The translations under genes were made by a program, and so were the position numbers. DNA of 64,000 nt from positions 3,413,904 through 3,477,903 of the forward strand of contig JASFXZ010000018.1 of the NCBI GenBank assembly GCA_032209605.1. Direction: 5' to 3'. Of the stretch, positions 26,001-36,844 are shown in pieces. The notes under the pieces were generated by a model. The model did not search any database and was not told the origin of the DNA. It saw only the letters and a program-made list of their open reading frames with translations. Source of the DNA: Mactromeris polynyma (taxonomy: Eukaryota > Mollusca > Bivalvia > Venerida > Mactridae). Each line of letters starts with the position of its first letter. Position 1 is the stretch's first letter.

Positions 26001-26491
26001 TTAAGAAGTATGTTCCTTAACACTAAGCGATGGCGTCGAACGGGACATGACACATACAAAGGGACAATGGAACAGACATCCTCAAAAGTATAAGGACGCA
26101 AAAATATGAATGTAAACAATTACGAAAGTTAGAGGAGCACAAGACAAATCATAAATGAAGGGTAATAAATGTATTATAAAATATTTGATAAATACTTGTC
26201 AAAAGATGTAAAAACCTTGTTTGAAATTAACTACTAGTAAATTAACGTTAAAGTTCATTTAATTTTTAATAGACATGAGGATAATTAGAACAAATATTCG
26301 TTTTCTGTGTCGAGATTTATTTACTAAGGAATTTCATAAACGGAAAATACAAACCTACCATTGAGAATTCCTTGATATGGCAAACCAAAAATGATATCTC
26401 TTTGTCTTCGTTCTCCATGACAACAAATAACACAAACGCTAAAGAAAGCGAACAATTGTTTCAAACTAACGCCAAATATTCCAAGTTCCAT
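13890..26491 (-). CDS. Gene B: type I membrane protein with hemicentin/VWA7-like linker modules and mucin stalk
   Basis: Eleven exons on the minus strand: 26359-26491, 24728-24801, 24061-24220, 20585-20667, 20141-20285, 19669-19835, 19193-19304, 18293-18494, 16472-16568, 15286-16063, 13890-14014. They sum to 2076 bases, 692 codons with the TAG stop, and all junctions are GT..AG with matching phases. Domains in order: signal peptide (about 1-25), propeptide to an R-Y-K-R/S site at residue 70, beta-rich linker modules (70-391) including a W..F....N-T-W-D-V segment (151-198), a Thr/Ser/Pro-rich stalk (392 to about 625), one transmembrane helix spanning the exon 10/11 junction (near 640-660) and a basic tail of about 30 residues. 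Likely role is a heavily O-glycosylated surface or adhesion protein; this is inference. No VWA, Ig or EGF module is present. Confidence 0.88.
14158..15278. repeat. Minisatellite, 35-bp unit, in gene B intron 10
   Basis: About 32 copies containing CATAACATTACATACGCAGT and ACCAATATACTATAT. Variants: cacacg for catacg, TTTGTC for TATATC, and a 4-base ATGC insertion in some units. The last unit ends within about ten bases of the exon 10 splice donor at 15285. Confidence 0.96.
15286..16063 (-). CDS. Gene B exon 10 (mucin-like stalk and first half of TM)
   Basis: 778 bp with open frame throughout, acceptor attgtag, donor GTAG/gtgagt. The 5' third codes about eight imperfect 9-residue repeats of the type TTTSTTTTP, encoded by a 27-bp minisatellite (about 15826-16016). 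The middle is Ser/Thr/Pro/Ala-rich and contains GTNAS. The end, SAGVIVASMVTGTIVG, begins the transmembrane helix. Genes C and D have only 52 and 67 bp in the matching exon. Confidence 0.88.
15826..16016 (-). repeat. 27-bp coding minisatellite in gene B exon 10
   Basis: Imperfect 27-bp units which on the minus strand read as Thr/Ser codons (ACA CCG ACA ACC ACT TCC). One unit is longer by six bases (TTTTTTP), so all length changes keep the frame. Likely polymorphic in copy number. Confidence 0.85.
16064..18292 (-). other. Gene B introns 8 and 9
   Basis: Intron 9 is 16064-16471 and intron 8 is 16569-18292. AT-rich, no further exon or repeat family recognised. Small reading frames at 17065-17364, 17492-17680 and 17687-17872 have no splice or family support. 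Confidence 0.55.
16472..16568 (-). CDS. Gene B exon 9
   Basis: 97 bp. Codes LASIKARQYLGGGQFSPGPT and ends VIKKET. Same length as gene D exon 9 and in the same phases (2 in, 0 out). Confidence 0.85.
18293..18494 (-). CDS. Gene B exon 8
   Basis: 202 bp. Codes MYEYSTFNISFTVTNLQSTE and ends GTFSLKASFAGLTT. Same length as gene C exon 8 and similar in pattern (F.VT, V.I.D, F.L.A). Donor ACTAC/gtaagt, phase 2. Confidence 0.9.
18725..19045 (+). repeat. Dispersed repeat copy in gene B intron 7
   Basis: Contains gtttgccctggcatcct, then tttgtgtgctggtgtt, the tail gaggcattatattgtgtatg and AACTTAATCTTTCTTTAA. The tail and end match copies at 33140-33235 and 55545-55640. Confidence 0.65.
19193..19304 (-). 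CDS. Gene B exon 7
   Basis: 112 bp, the same length in genes B, C and D. Codes VFMVGVQGKDNSGHMYKRLD then PKEITPVSL. The motif F.VG..G.DNS....(R)(L/I)DP is common to all three and recalls the VxGxDxxxxxFxR segment of hemicentin. Confidence 0.92.
19621..19659. mobile_element. 39-bp TTAA-bounded module next to gene B exon 6 donor
   Basis: Reads TTAAAGACGTATTCGGGAGT at its left and GCGCAACTTTAA at its right. It differs by two bases from 28982-29020. It lies in intron 6, starting nine bases past the exon 6 donor. Confidence 0.6.
19669..19835 (-). CDS. Gene B exon 6
   Basis: 167 bp, the same length as exon 6 of genes C and D. Codes DSYRLEVTVTGFSNVKSVDL through LKMPSE. The shared start is (D/K)xYRL(E/L) followed by a beta-strand and G(F/M/L). 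Confidence 0.9.
20141..20285 (-). CDS. Gene B exon 5
   Basis: 145 bp, codes GADYGFWKFTKLDSNTWDVT and continues to INDYPVI. The W.F....(N/S)TWDV pattern and VYIT(H/Y) are shared with gene C exon 5. Donor ATAG/gtaact. Confidence 0.88.
20585..20667 (-). CDS. Gene B exon 4
   Basis: 83 bp, codes MPVAVHPVLNGTASLGTVIA then TMDIPIT. Corresponds to gene C exon 4 (P-x-L-N-x-x-x and T-x-D-I-P shared). One N-glycosylation sequon (NGT). Confidence 0.85.
20840..21210. repeat. Minisatellite, about 46-bp unit, in gene B intron 3
   Basis: About eight copies containing CGTTAACGCGTAATGTCGCA and AAACTATATGCAGC. Right-hand copies switch to AACCACGTGGAGTTATACG. Degenerate at both ends. Confidence 0.9.
21625..23350. 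repeat. Minisatellite, 32-bp unit with 64-bp dimer phase, in gene B intron 3
   Basis: About 54 copies containing CAGTCAGCCTTGCGATAATA and CTCGTATAACTT. Two classes, TAATACTCGT preceded by TTCAG and CAATAAGACGCGT preceded by TTACG, alternate regularly between about 21830 and 22500. From about 22600 a third class, TACTACGCGT, takes over in a run. Confidence 0.95.
23351..24060 (-). other. Gene B intron 3, 5' part
   Basis: Holds four related GGCC(A/T)-containing short repeats (AGCAGGGCCAATA near 23472 and 23514) and the foldback at 23765-23863. No exon seen. Confidence 0.5.
23765..23863. mobile_element. Foldback element, about 99 bp, in gene B intron 3
   Basis: Arms ATTAGTCAAGTGATTTAGTA.. and its near reverse complement ending ATCACTTGATTAAT, 29 bp each with three mismatches, surround about 40 bp of unique DNA. 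It may be a small transposon or a palindromic repeat. Confidence 0.55.
24061..24220 (-). CDS. Gene B exon 3 (linker module)
   Basis: 160 bp, same length and phase as gene C exon 3. Begins RSTVSGLVDISRF and contains YIVYVDDTIKRLIFQVAVD. Acceptor tttctag, donor TTCAG/gtatta. Confidence 0.9.
24538..24627. mobile_element. 67-bp miniature inverted-repeat insertion with direct repeats, gene B intron 2
   Basis: The element at 24551-24617 begins TAGTCTGGTTCCCTGC and ends GCAGGTAATCCAGACTA, an inverted repeat with few mismatches. It is flanked by perfect copies of ACGGTTAATA (24541-24550 and 24618-24627), 13 bp if the preceding CTA is counted. Confidence 0.6.
24728..24801 (-). CDS. Gene B exon 2
   Basis: 74 bp, acceptor ttttttcag, donor TACAAG/gtaaca. 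Codes RPSFADETFRDMHIIREPPS then GRYK. The last residues plus the Arg opening exon 3 make R-Y-K-R. Confidence 0.82.
24802..26358 (-). other. Gene B intron 1
   Basis: 1.56 kb of AT-rich intron. No exon, repeat array or RNA gene recognised. Confidence 0.6.
26359..26491 (-). CDS. Gene B exon 1 (signal peptide, propeptide)
   Basis: ATG at 26491. Codes MELGIFGVSLKQLFAFFSVC then VICCHG, followed by ERRQRD, a possible second basic cleavage point. Donor AATG/gtaggt, phase 1. Confidence 0.82.
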
Positions 26492-27359
26492 TTTGAATGT
26501 TTAAAATTTTAAAGATGTAAATGAAATTAATTTAAGTAAATAATCACAAAATTTGAAAAGTTCACATGCCACGCGAGACGCGAGTTCTTCTGCAGTTATT
26601 TTGATGTGCGCCGAAAACAAATACGTCGTCTGTTTTGTCATTACATCAGAATTTATGTACCACGAAATCTCGCGATGCACGTTGCCATGCGTTATTCAGC
26701 ACACTCTTAATCACGCGCACTTATCAAACCTATGGCGTATCATTGACCACAAATCTTACTCAACCGTTAAACATCCAAGGTAGATGTACATCGAAACGTA
26801 TATTTATTTACCCCAAACTGGTAAAACAATTACTATGTCGGACATGGGTTAAATAATGATTAGCCATTGACCGTTATTTAAGTAGAACTTGTTTGAATAA
26901 ACCGAGGTATATATCTTTACAAGTACTACACCAATTTTACATTAGAAAAAAAATATGATCGCTACCAAATGATAAGTTGTTCTAATATGTAACACAGAAT
27001 TTTGTCTCCGGTTAAATATTTGACTGTAGAACGACACACTGAGTATGATACGTTGTCAATAACACACGTTGTACTCGGAGAACTTGCAGATAGTCAGAAA
27101 ACAACCAAGTTTTAGACACTGTAGTCAGATACAAAAATACGATTATTTAATTGAATGACAAATTAATTGGTGAACTGGAACGTCCGTTTTATCTTTGAAA
27201 GTGAACAAAGAACCACAATCGTTATCTTTGTTCAAAGTGTAATTTACGAGAATGTGTCGTACTTATGTTTGTGGATTTCAAAGTGTCAAACAAAATGGTG
27301 AAATGGTGATCAATTTTATTGTTTTACCCTTATATCAGGATAGCTCAAAAATTGCAAGA
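26492..27359. other. Intergenic, upstream of gene B
   Basis: 5' flank of gene B. No convincing TATA box and no exon recognised. Confidence 0.45.
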
Positions 27360-27600
27360 CGTGTTATTGTTCTCCTAGTTATTCCTTACGGTCGGCCATT
27401 CCTTCCGCTTCTGTTCCCTTACGTATGTACCATTGAGCCTCCCAAAGTGCCTTTTGTTTTATGTATGGTTGTTTTTTCAGGAGGTCTGTGTGAGGAGGCA
27501 CTGTCTTATGTATGTGGCATTCCCTGTAGCATTTATTCTTTCTCTGTTATTGCTGTGTTGTCTGTCATACCGACCCCTCCTTTTTGTTGAATGCCCCTAA
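27360..27600 (+). repeat. Dispersed repeat copy
   Basis: Contains TTATTCCTTACGGTCGGCCA, GTACCATTGAGCCTCCC, then GAGGTCTGTGTGAGGAGGCA and TGTATGTGGCATTCCCTGTA. Matches 48752-49085 and 56376-56760 along its length. The 112-residue reading frame at 27252-27590 is a by-product. Confidence 0.75.
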
Positions 27601-28981
27601 CCCACTATTGTTCTATTTCAGGCTCGAATTACGTTATTTTTATTGTGCTATTCATTTTTGTACTTTCAAATTGTATTAGTAGGACGAATCGTATAAACAG
27701 ACGAAATGTTGATAATAACGTTCTGCATCATATTTTTGTTTCGTTTCTGCTTATGGGTATCCCAGTACAGCCTGTTTTCGGCAATGCGACGGTAAATCGA
27801 TGAGCAAGCTATTAAAATATGTTCGGAAAACGATTTTCAATATCAGATAATATCGAGTAGCTTTCTTACTTACATCAGAAATAAATAAATTGTACTGACA
27901 TCGTATTTTGTTTTACTTATGCGCATTCAACATGGCCGACCAAATTTACATCCAAGGGAAGTAATCCAACCAGTTTTCGGCAACTACATTAAAATCATAC
28001 TGCACTAAAATGTCTACGATGCACTACCTCGGGAATTTGCCAAATTTAACAGTAACTAAATTTAAATTGTTTTAACATAAGTAATCGTCAATAACACGTG
28101 TACCATTGCTTTTATTGATCAAATTGTTTACCTTGTTGGCTGACTACAGTTAGGGCAGACGGATGTGTTACTCCGTCTGATAACCCTAGCAGTAGTGGAA
28201 TATGACAAGTGAACCCATCCATGACAAGTTTTATACTGACCCCAAATTTACTATTACAATCTTTAGGATCCCATTTCATGTATATTATGTTGAACATTGT
28301 TGGAAACAATGTTTTGATACCATGCATTTATCAATCAATTAAAAATCAATCAGTTCACAACCTTCTAAATATTTAATAAGCTACCAGGCATATACTGTCA
28401 CTTTATCTTTTATGTGAAATATACTTGAACAACGATTAAAAGGAGGCGGGACTTAGCCATTGACCTACTTTAGCAGAAGAACACATTCGGAGTAAACAAC
28501 TTGTAGTTTTTACGTCAAAATGATGATCTATCAATGAGGAAAATTTGGTAATAGTAAAACCAATGCAAAATACGACAACATGCATATTCACCGTTCTAAT
28601 CTCCTATTTGACTCGAAAAAATATTGCACGACATTTCTATGATGCGTGTAAACAAAAAATACGTACCTGACACGGATGTGACGTAACTCATATGAAAAAA
28701 CTAAAACTTTCCAGGGCTGCCGAAAACAGGTTAGTGCCGAATTTAGGTTGTTGTGGGATATTTCTGTTACTACAGCTATGCTGTATGGACTTTATTTCAT
28801 TTATCATTTCAGTCGTTGCCTAGGGATATGTGTGCAAAATAGTGGTCTTTATACTCGTTCTCACAACATTTAGCTTTGACACGAAGTAGTCTTGTATTTT
28901 ATCATGTTACGTCCTTCATTACTCAAATGTGAGGTCTTTCAATATGGATTGAGTGCGATGTTCGCATGACGTCAAACCGAG
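27601..28981. other. Intergenic
   Basis: No exon recognised. The frame at 28112-28327 on the minus strand has a donor-like end but no family match. Confidence 0.4.
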
Positions 28982-29732
28982 TTAAAGACGTATCCGGGAG
29001 TTGCCATTGCGCAACTTTAATGCGCATGTTCTTTTCGATTATTGTAGTTTTTGGGTTGGGTTAAAGACGTATAAGGGAGTAGTTTGCTATTTTATTTTAC
29101 GATGCAAAGATTTTTACTGAACTTTATAGTCACCAAGCACAATACAAATAATGACATCATTATGTTTAATTGAAGGATTTCATTATCGTTTTGCAGTTTT
29201 CCTTCTACTTTCTTTTTCCATATACTTTATTATTTAAAAAAGAAGTCATTGATATTTAAAGTCTACATTTGAAATTATAAAATGATCTTGATTAGATATT
29301 TAAAACTAACACATTTTATGAAAATGTAAAACGATAATGGGTTACCAAGTGCATTAAGGGTAAATTGTTTCAACTTTCACTTTCCATATATATTACATTT
29401 GAAACACAATAAAACAATCTTTATCTTAAAATCAAGCAGGGTGACCTATTATTTTTATTTCATATTTTCATTCAGACAGTGACTCTCATACAGTATACCA
29501 AGTTGTAAGAAAATCTCTGCGTTAGAAAAAATATAGTAAACTTGTATCGATTTTGCTCTATATTCATATGAAATATTTGCTTTTTAATCTTCATTATGAT
29601 AAAATCAAGCAAGGTGACCTATCGTTTTTATTTCATATTTTGGTTAGATACATTACACTGATCAAATATACAAAGTTTAAAGGAAATCTCTGTGGTAGAA
29701 AAAAGCGGCCTTATTGTAGGATACGTCTTTAA
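28982..29732. mobile_element. TTAA-bounded non-autonomous DNA transposon, about 750 bp
   Basis: Starts TTAAAGACGTATCC at 28982 and ends with its exact reverse complement GGATACGTCTTTAA at 29732, a perfect 14-bp terminal inverted repeat that includes TTAA at both ends. A second left-type end, TTAAAGACGTATAAGG, lies inside at 29061. No transposase is encoded. TTAA target sites are typical of piggyBac-like elements, but the family is not proven. Confidence 0.7.
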
Positions 29733-31875
29733 GACCTCGGTATATACATGTATACTATATATATTGTACCGATTATTACAATAGTGTAAAATGCTGTTGT
29801 ATTGCTGAGTTTCTAGCCAAGTTAAATTACTATGTAGTCCTGTGTTATACCAAACCCCTCTATTTGTTCTCTGACTCTGCATAATGTACTTCATTTCTGT
29901 TTGGTGAGACCCTGTTTTATGAATATGGCATTTTCTGTTTGAAGGATGGACTACATCACGAAACAAGTCAGAAAGTCAGTAATAATAACCCACAATACTT
30001 TACAAAAAACAAATGTATTTCCCGGCAATGCATTTTAATTAGCTATACGTTCAAATCCGTTTCTAATTGATGACGTATTCAAGTTCATATTTTTCAAGAG
30101 TAAAAATGAATATTTTTTAACTAACAAAAAACATCCGTAATTTCAATATAGCTGCATTATTTAATATTCAAGATTATATTTGACACCAATTATTCATTGT
30201 ATTCATCTGATCAATCATGATAATTGACAGTCAGAGGCAAATCATACATGCTTAAGTTCCTTTAATTGTGTTATTATATTTTCAATTTATAATGCACGAG
30301 ATGATTAATGAAAAAGAAAGTAAGTTTTCAACATTTGTATCATTTAAACAAATCGATTCACGAGTTTGACTCGCAACACAATGTCGCGTTTTGCCTTGAA
30401 TTACAATTTTATCTTTTTATTTTAAATAATTCAATGTGCATCACAAAAAAGTATGTCAGATAAAATCCAATACTTTTGCACTATCTTAATCGGATACCGA
30501 TATAAATAACATTTAAGTCAGAACGATGTTTTGTTTCAAGTGCTGGTCCATTTTATTACTTGAAAATTCCATTAAAATCCCTTAATTTTAAACATCCCGA
30601 TTAAATATTCAAATCGGTCAATTTGTGACATGAGTGTTCAACATTTTTACCTTTCAATACAAGATTTTATTTCGAACTATTACTGTTAACGGATTTTGAA
30701 AAAATGTTATTTTTTTCCAGTTTATGTCCTTAAAATATTAGTTGTCATGCGACCATCTGTTATTTTGTTATTCTGTTGATACGTCTGACTTTACTACTGC
30801 AAGCATCAACAGTGGTGTTCTAATCTACAACTTGAACTTATATCAAGATTCCACTTGAAGAAGAGGAATTCTAAATCAGTAGTTATTAATGTACTGTCAT
30901 TTGCCCATGCAGTTGGCACCCCACGCGGTGTAGCGAAATGAAAGTATCTTGTTCAGGTAAATCCATTAAGGTTCCTGCATTACATTGCACAGCGTCTGTC
31001 GTATTGTTTAGACGAATGAAATATTCACGATGATAGGCCACATTCTAAGCTAGTCCAAACGTTGTCATCAGTGTAAGCACTTCAAGTACCATGTGAAAGT
31101 TAACACCTAATGCTTGTCATTAAGGTTGAAGTTTGAATACTCATGCTCCAGCGTGATAGTGCCTGATACGGGGTAAATGAGAAGTTGAAAGTGGACGTGT
31201 AGATATGATGCATACCAATTTGTCCATGTACAAACACTATGCGGGAGATTTTGTTATCTAAAGAACATAGTAATATGGGAAATGAAGAACACGGTAGATT
31301 ATGTTAATCTGTCAATACTTCTTTCATTATTTCCCGATTTAGATTTAATTGACTAATCCGACATAATAACTTAACAGGAAGTCATTATTCATTGAGCAAT
31401 GATAGGTGTAATCATGAACGTAACCCAACAAATATTTACGTCACTTTTGTTTCAGAAATATATCCCAGTTGTAAAAGTTTAAAATATTTCCCTTTTAAAA
31501 GTCACTAAATACGTCCAACCTTGTCTTTATGTCGTAACATGAGGATCTACTCTGGGAAGGTCCTGTATTGTGAATACGGCACTACATGTGCTGACATGTC
31601 TATCTATTGTTATTAGCTTTCACAAAATTAAACTTCTTCTAAAATGTTGAACTACTTTTCTGATCCACTTTGATAGCTTTATACTCATTGACTGCAGCTG
31701 AATAAAACTGCACAAACTATGGGGCATATAACTGAATATATTCTGGACTATTCCTGTATTTATTATTGGGCTTATTGAAATAGCAGCGTATGCTTAATTT
31801 AGGCTTTATAGTTTACTGAATGGTTAATATAAAAAAAAAATACATACATGAATCCACTTTTAACCAAAACAAGTA
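29733..31875. other. Intergenic
   Basis: About 2.1 kb of AT-rich sequence without a recognised exon. A fragment near 31545-31585 weakly resembles the dispersed repeat tail. Confidence 0.45.
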
Positions 31876-32045
31876 TTGCGTTTTTCCCCATTTTGTCCCC
31901 TCCTACTTAATTTACCCACACCATTCTTTATCGCCCAATCCCCGTATATGTTTGCCCTGACACATTCTCAGTTCCTAGTGTTTTGTGTGCTGATATTGTC
32001 CTGGATCTGTTTGGAGAGCGTATTATCTTGTGAATGTGAATGTAC
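31876..32045 (+). repeat. Dispersed repeat copy
   Basis: Contains TGTTTGCCCTGACACATTCT, then CAGTTCCTAGTGTTTTGTGT and TTATCTTGTGAATGTG. Same subtype as 10080-10200. Confidence 0.65.
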
Positions 32046-33139
32046 CAATTTAATCGTAATTTACATAAAAAACTTGACAAAACCGATAAATTTGCTATTC
32101 TTGTATAACGCTGTTTCCGTAAATATTAACAAACGTATACATACGCCATTTGATAGGGTTCAAACATTCCAACAATGTAAACTATACGATGTTTGTAATG
32201 GTTTATGGGTTCAGGGGCCTGATTTATAATTAACATACGGCAAGATTTGCTCGTAAATGCACAATTTATATGCTGATTATTACAAATATCATTGAAGTAC
32301 ATACAGATAAAATATTGAATACATGCAGCATAAACAAGTAAATGTTGGAATTAAATGGATACTTTAAGTTATACATCAATTTGAATTACCACTAAAACAA
32401 ACAAGCACGACATTAAATTTGTCTTGAGAATTAATTATATAAATCAGACCCAGACTCCGGGGGGTTTTAGTCAGATAAAGGCGAACTGAAGATTTGGAAA
32501 TTTACCCATTCGTCATTTGTATGACCAGCTGAGAATGAAAGAGTTCATTCAACGAAAACATGTGATCTTTTTCCATTCATAAGCCTTTATCGACATCTCA
32601 GAAGAAAAGAATGTCTTGCAATTTTAAAATGAAAATAATAACGGTTGTGAGTGAAATATAATTAAAGTCCAGGTTAAAGTCACAAGTAGTATAACTTACG
32701 TATCAGTCTGTGCTTAAATAAATCAAACTTTTTAAAAGCAGTTTTGATAAAATTGTATATAAATTGCCAACCGTGAAATATATTTTCTTGTTCTATAATG
32801 AAGTGATTCGGTCCTGATTTTTAGACAGTTGAAGTTCAATGAATATGTGGATGCGGTGTCGAAAAATCAGCCGACATTCTTATACATCAAATAAAAATGT
32901 ATATACAAGCACTAGATGTATTTCGGATAGCTATATCAAGGAGGAATTTGTGTTTTACTCGATAAAAGCATTTTGTTATCATGTGCTTGTATGTTGAAAG
33001 TTCGTGAATGCTTTTTATCACGTGGCAAATTTCGTTTCAATTTTATCATAACCAGGAAGTATCCATTAGATAACTATACAATTCTCATATAATGGGCTTA
33101 GGTATAAAAGCGTCAATTATCTTGATAATGCAATCCGTG
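32046..33139. other. Intergenic
   Basis: No exon or repeat family recognised. Confidence 0.45.
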
Positions 33140-33235
33140 AAAGAAAGAATTAAGTTATTACAGGGAACGCTACATTCACAAGACAATGTATCCTCATATA
33201 GATCGCAGGGAAACATCAGGATACAAAACATTAGG
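33140..33235 (-). repeat. Dispersed repeat copy, inverted
   Basis: On the minus strand it reads CATTGTCTTGTGAATGTAGC, GTTCCCTGTAATAACTTAAT and TCTTTCTTT, matching the tail of the plus-strand copies. One of few copies in the opposite orientation. Confidence 0.65.
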
Positions 33236-33416
33236 GGTTGAGGTTTTATCGATCTACAACAAGATTCTATTCAAACAACTATTTTTTCCAGACGAATTTG
33301 TGAGTATCAAATTGTAAATGACAACTCGTGACGGGGATATGCCTAGCGATAATATATATTTCATAAATGTAACATAATAAATAAATTAAAATACAAAGTT
33401 ATCTATCTCTGTACAC

Positions 33417-33683
33417 CAGGGGTGCATTTCATCAAAAGACCTAGGTGCGCTTTTCACTCCTAAGTACACTTTTCGCACCTAAGCCAATTAAAGCATGTTT
33501 TGTTACATGAATTTAAAAAACAAGGTTCAACCAAATTTTAGTTTAATCTTAAAGAATATGAAATATTAAGGATATTTACACTTCAAAATATTTGAAACAT
33601 ATTGAGCAAACATGACTTATTCCTTCCAGAAAGTTTCGCTCCTATCTTTTCATACTTAGGATTTTTGATGAAACGCAGCCCAG
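33417..33683. mobile_element. MITE, about 267 bp
   Basis: Left end CCAGGGGTGCATTTCATCAA and right end TTTTTGATGAAACGCAGCCC are imperfect inverted repeats of about 22 bp. The interior has paired CCTAGGTGCGC / CCTAAGTACAC motifs and a matching CTTAGG near the right end. No coding capacity. Confidence 0.7.
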
Positions 33684-34334
33684 GTATCGGTACGTACTAT
33701 TAAGACTGTGACTAACTCTCAATTATTTAGAGCAGAACATATGTTTAAATGTTTTTGTAATGTTCGGAAATTAAAGGGGCCTCCTTCGTCGAGTAGCTAT
33801 GGTGACTGACTTTAAATAGCTCGCGTTTTACCAATGATTCCAATTCAATCCAGGATATACTTGTATGTGATTTAAAGTCCCATGACCCCCATTTAATTGC
33901 TTTCATGAATGATAAAACAACGAATACTGACGTATCTCGGTCTGTGGAACTGTTTCAGTTGTTCAACATAATGCAATGTTTATATGTTTTTTAAAGCGCA
34001 TGGAATTTCAATTATAAACATATTTCGGTGATTTTGTAATATATAATCTGACAATTCTAGGATGTGTAAAGGCCACCGAAAATAAATTGAATAAATATGG
34101 AAAAAATTATGTGTAGCTAGTCAAATATATTGCCCTGTTTAAACACTTAAAATGACAGTGTCTGATGTAGATCAAGTGGACAAAATGTTGCAAGAACTTG
34201 TTTCCTCTGCACTAATAAATAAGACGCAGAAGAACATGTAAACGCCGAGCACACGTTCTACAACTGCTAGTGTCATAATTAGTTTGGGAAACTATATAGA
34301 CATAAACCTTTTTCACTTGGTCCGTGGTGAATTC
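33684..34334. other. Intergenic
   Basis: No exon or repeat family recognised. Confidence 0.4.
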
Positions 34335-34560
34335 CATACTTTAAACTTTTCCCCTTTTTGTACCCCTAAATTGTCCTTAGTTGCTTGTATGCTCGACCAG
34401 ACCATCCTTGCACCCCTATTCCCATTCATGTTTAGTCTTGCACCTCCTCAGTCCCTATGTTTTGTAGACTGTTGTTTTCCCAGGGGTCTGTGTGTGGAGG
34501 CATTGTCTTGTGTATGTGGCGTTTCCTGTATCAACTAATTCTCTCTTTATTTAACTTCCA
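34335..34560 (+). repeat. Dispersed repeat copy
   Basis: Contains CACCCCTATTCCCATTCATG, CCCAGGGGTCTGTGTGTGGA, GGCATTGTCTTGTGTATGTG and GCGTTTCCTGTA. The reading frame at 34284-34538 is a by-product. Confidence 0.72.
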
Positions 34561-35962
34561 TTTAAACGTGGTTCTCACATTATGATTCAATCTGAAGTTC
34601 AGTAACCCAAACCCGCATATTACACGAGAAAACTAATTTATTTGCCATGTACTAGCAAATACACCAACTTAACATTATCCAACGCATGTGATAAAATACT
34701 TTGATTTATAATATACTTGTCCATTTGCTGATATCATTAAAAAAAACCAGCATTTGCATATATAGACACAGGGACATCACACTGACTGGTTTTTCAAGTG
34801 CGTACATAGCAACCTATGGAACATTCTTTTTGAAATCGCTCAAAGTATCGACGAAACTCTTCATCATCCTACGACTTCTTGGCTATGATGACAGAATGAA
34901 CAAGCAATCAAGTGCACAGCATGTCGTCTAGTGGTTTATCTAGGGGATTATCCGACCAAAGCAGGTGAAATAACGTGTTATATCATAAGCAGTAATTTGT
35001 CAAACCCTGAGCGGAGATGTTCCTAATAACTTGTACAGATTGACATACCACACAGATAAAATGAAAGTTATGTAATACGTCCTGTATGATTGATTGGGTA
35101 GGTAGAGATAATTCATCCCTCTCGACTATATCACACCTGTGGATTCTCGGTGTATTTGAACAGAAGCCTTGGTTTATTTGAACATAGTGCCAAATAAGCT
35201 GTACCGATCTACAGTGTATATCGAAAACATGTTAACTAATCTCTAAGCAATTTGTGAAGTGGACTAGCGACCATTGTCAGTCATCATATCTGCTCGACTT
35301 CATAATTTATTTTCATACCAAGCGATTAGTAAACACTATACTTAATGTGTTAAAGTGGGTTCATTTGGTCTAAATGTATTGTTTAAGTAGACTATCTTGT
35401 ATAATCATGCACATTCCTTATATTCTGAACCATTTGAAAAAATGTACAAAATGTTTGTGAATTACTTAGTTACATGGAACAAAGAAATGCCACCGAATGT
35501 AAATTGAAAATATATCTAATACATTAAGGATTTAACTGTCGGAGAATTGATATTTGTGTTATTTTTCTGATGATAAAGTAACCGTCATTTCTCAGTTAAC
35601 TGCCAGCACACCATCTTCAAATTTGTGTACCAGTAAAAACATCAGACACATCTGAAATCGATATATATTTTACCCTTTTATCGAGTTTCCTTCCTGTAGG
35701 TTTTAAATTAAAATTAGGAATTACAGTGTGCCTCTTTGTTTTTGGATTTTCAGACGAAACTTTATAAATGTCGGTGTGTAATAAAATGTAGATACATGTA
35801 GTATCGCGCTCATATCGAGTGTTTATCTGAAGTCCTAATGTTACTCTTCTTTCTTTTGCCTTAAAAATCCCATGAACTGAATAAAGATCGTTTTGGAAAA
35901 ACATATCACGTAACTTTCGCATTTTCGTAATGAGACTTTTACAACGAGGCCCTCAACTGGCA
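34561..35962. other. Intergenic
   Basis: No exon proven. A 101-residue minus-strand frame at 35617-35922 is open but has no recognised family and no clear splice context. Confidence 0.4.
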
Positions 35963-36368
35963 ATACAGACCCCGATTTCACGAAAAGGTATGAAGTCAGT
36001 AACTGTCTTAAATATTTTTATCAATTGTTTCAGCATATGTAATCGAAAGGTTTGGAAATTTAGACTTCCGCGTGAGAAAAAATAGGTACTTGTTTTGTTA
36101 ACTTAAAATAATCACCAGTATCTACAGGCAGACGAGCTATAAAGTAAACATTTACTTTAATAGCTTTAATATCTTTTATCAGTCTTAAAGGATATTTATG
36201 AATAATTGATTAGAAAATGAGAACTATTATCAAATTGCGCTATATCGGTACATTTAAAATACAAATTTCTAATATCGAAACATTGGTTTTAAGTAAAAAT
36301 CATTGGCTTATTTTAGAGTTGTTTGCTCATTTCAGGAAAAACTGAAGTTATTCGTGAAATCGGTACCA
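35963..36368. mobile_element. MITE, about 400 bp
   Basis: Left end CAGACCCCGATTTCACGAAA and right end TTCGTGAAATCGGTACCAGG are imperfect inverted repeats. Both ends carry CCGATTTCACGAA or its near copy. No coding capacity. Confidence 0.65.
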
Positions 36369-36844
36369 GGTATAACTTCCTCCCCAACTAATCATCAGCG
36401 ACATTTTATGTATTTTTTTTGCATTGGAATTTTAAGATATTGATCCCTTTATCAGTACTTATGTGTTCCTACGAAATTGACATAACGCAAAATACACGGA
36501 CCTCATTAGATAAATTTCAATTTTTCTACTTTTTCTCGTAAAAATACATATATGATTCACAATGACGTCCTGTCCGTATCATATTGTTAGATTTCGGCTA
36601 TCCATTTTTTGAAATGGATATTAAAAATAATTAAACCTTGGAATTTTATTTTCTTGGTGACTAACTAGACGAAAAAGACGATGAAACAGGATTCATTGAC
36701 ATCGTAAATCCACGTGTGGTTATTCAATTATTGTTCCTTGAAATTAAAACAAATACAGTGTGTATAATAAACACAAATCAAACATAAGATTGACATACAT
36801 AAGCCCCGGTGGCATTAAAATGAAACTGCATATTTCGTATATTT

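Noticed and set aside
28112..28327. 71-residue minus-strand frame ending in a donor-like CAAG/gtaaac
   Set aside because: No acceptor or partner exon and no family resemblance.
35617..35922. 101-residue minus-strand frame
   Set aside because: No recognised domain, no clear start or splice context. It could be a retroelement remnant but I cannot support it.
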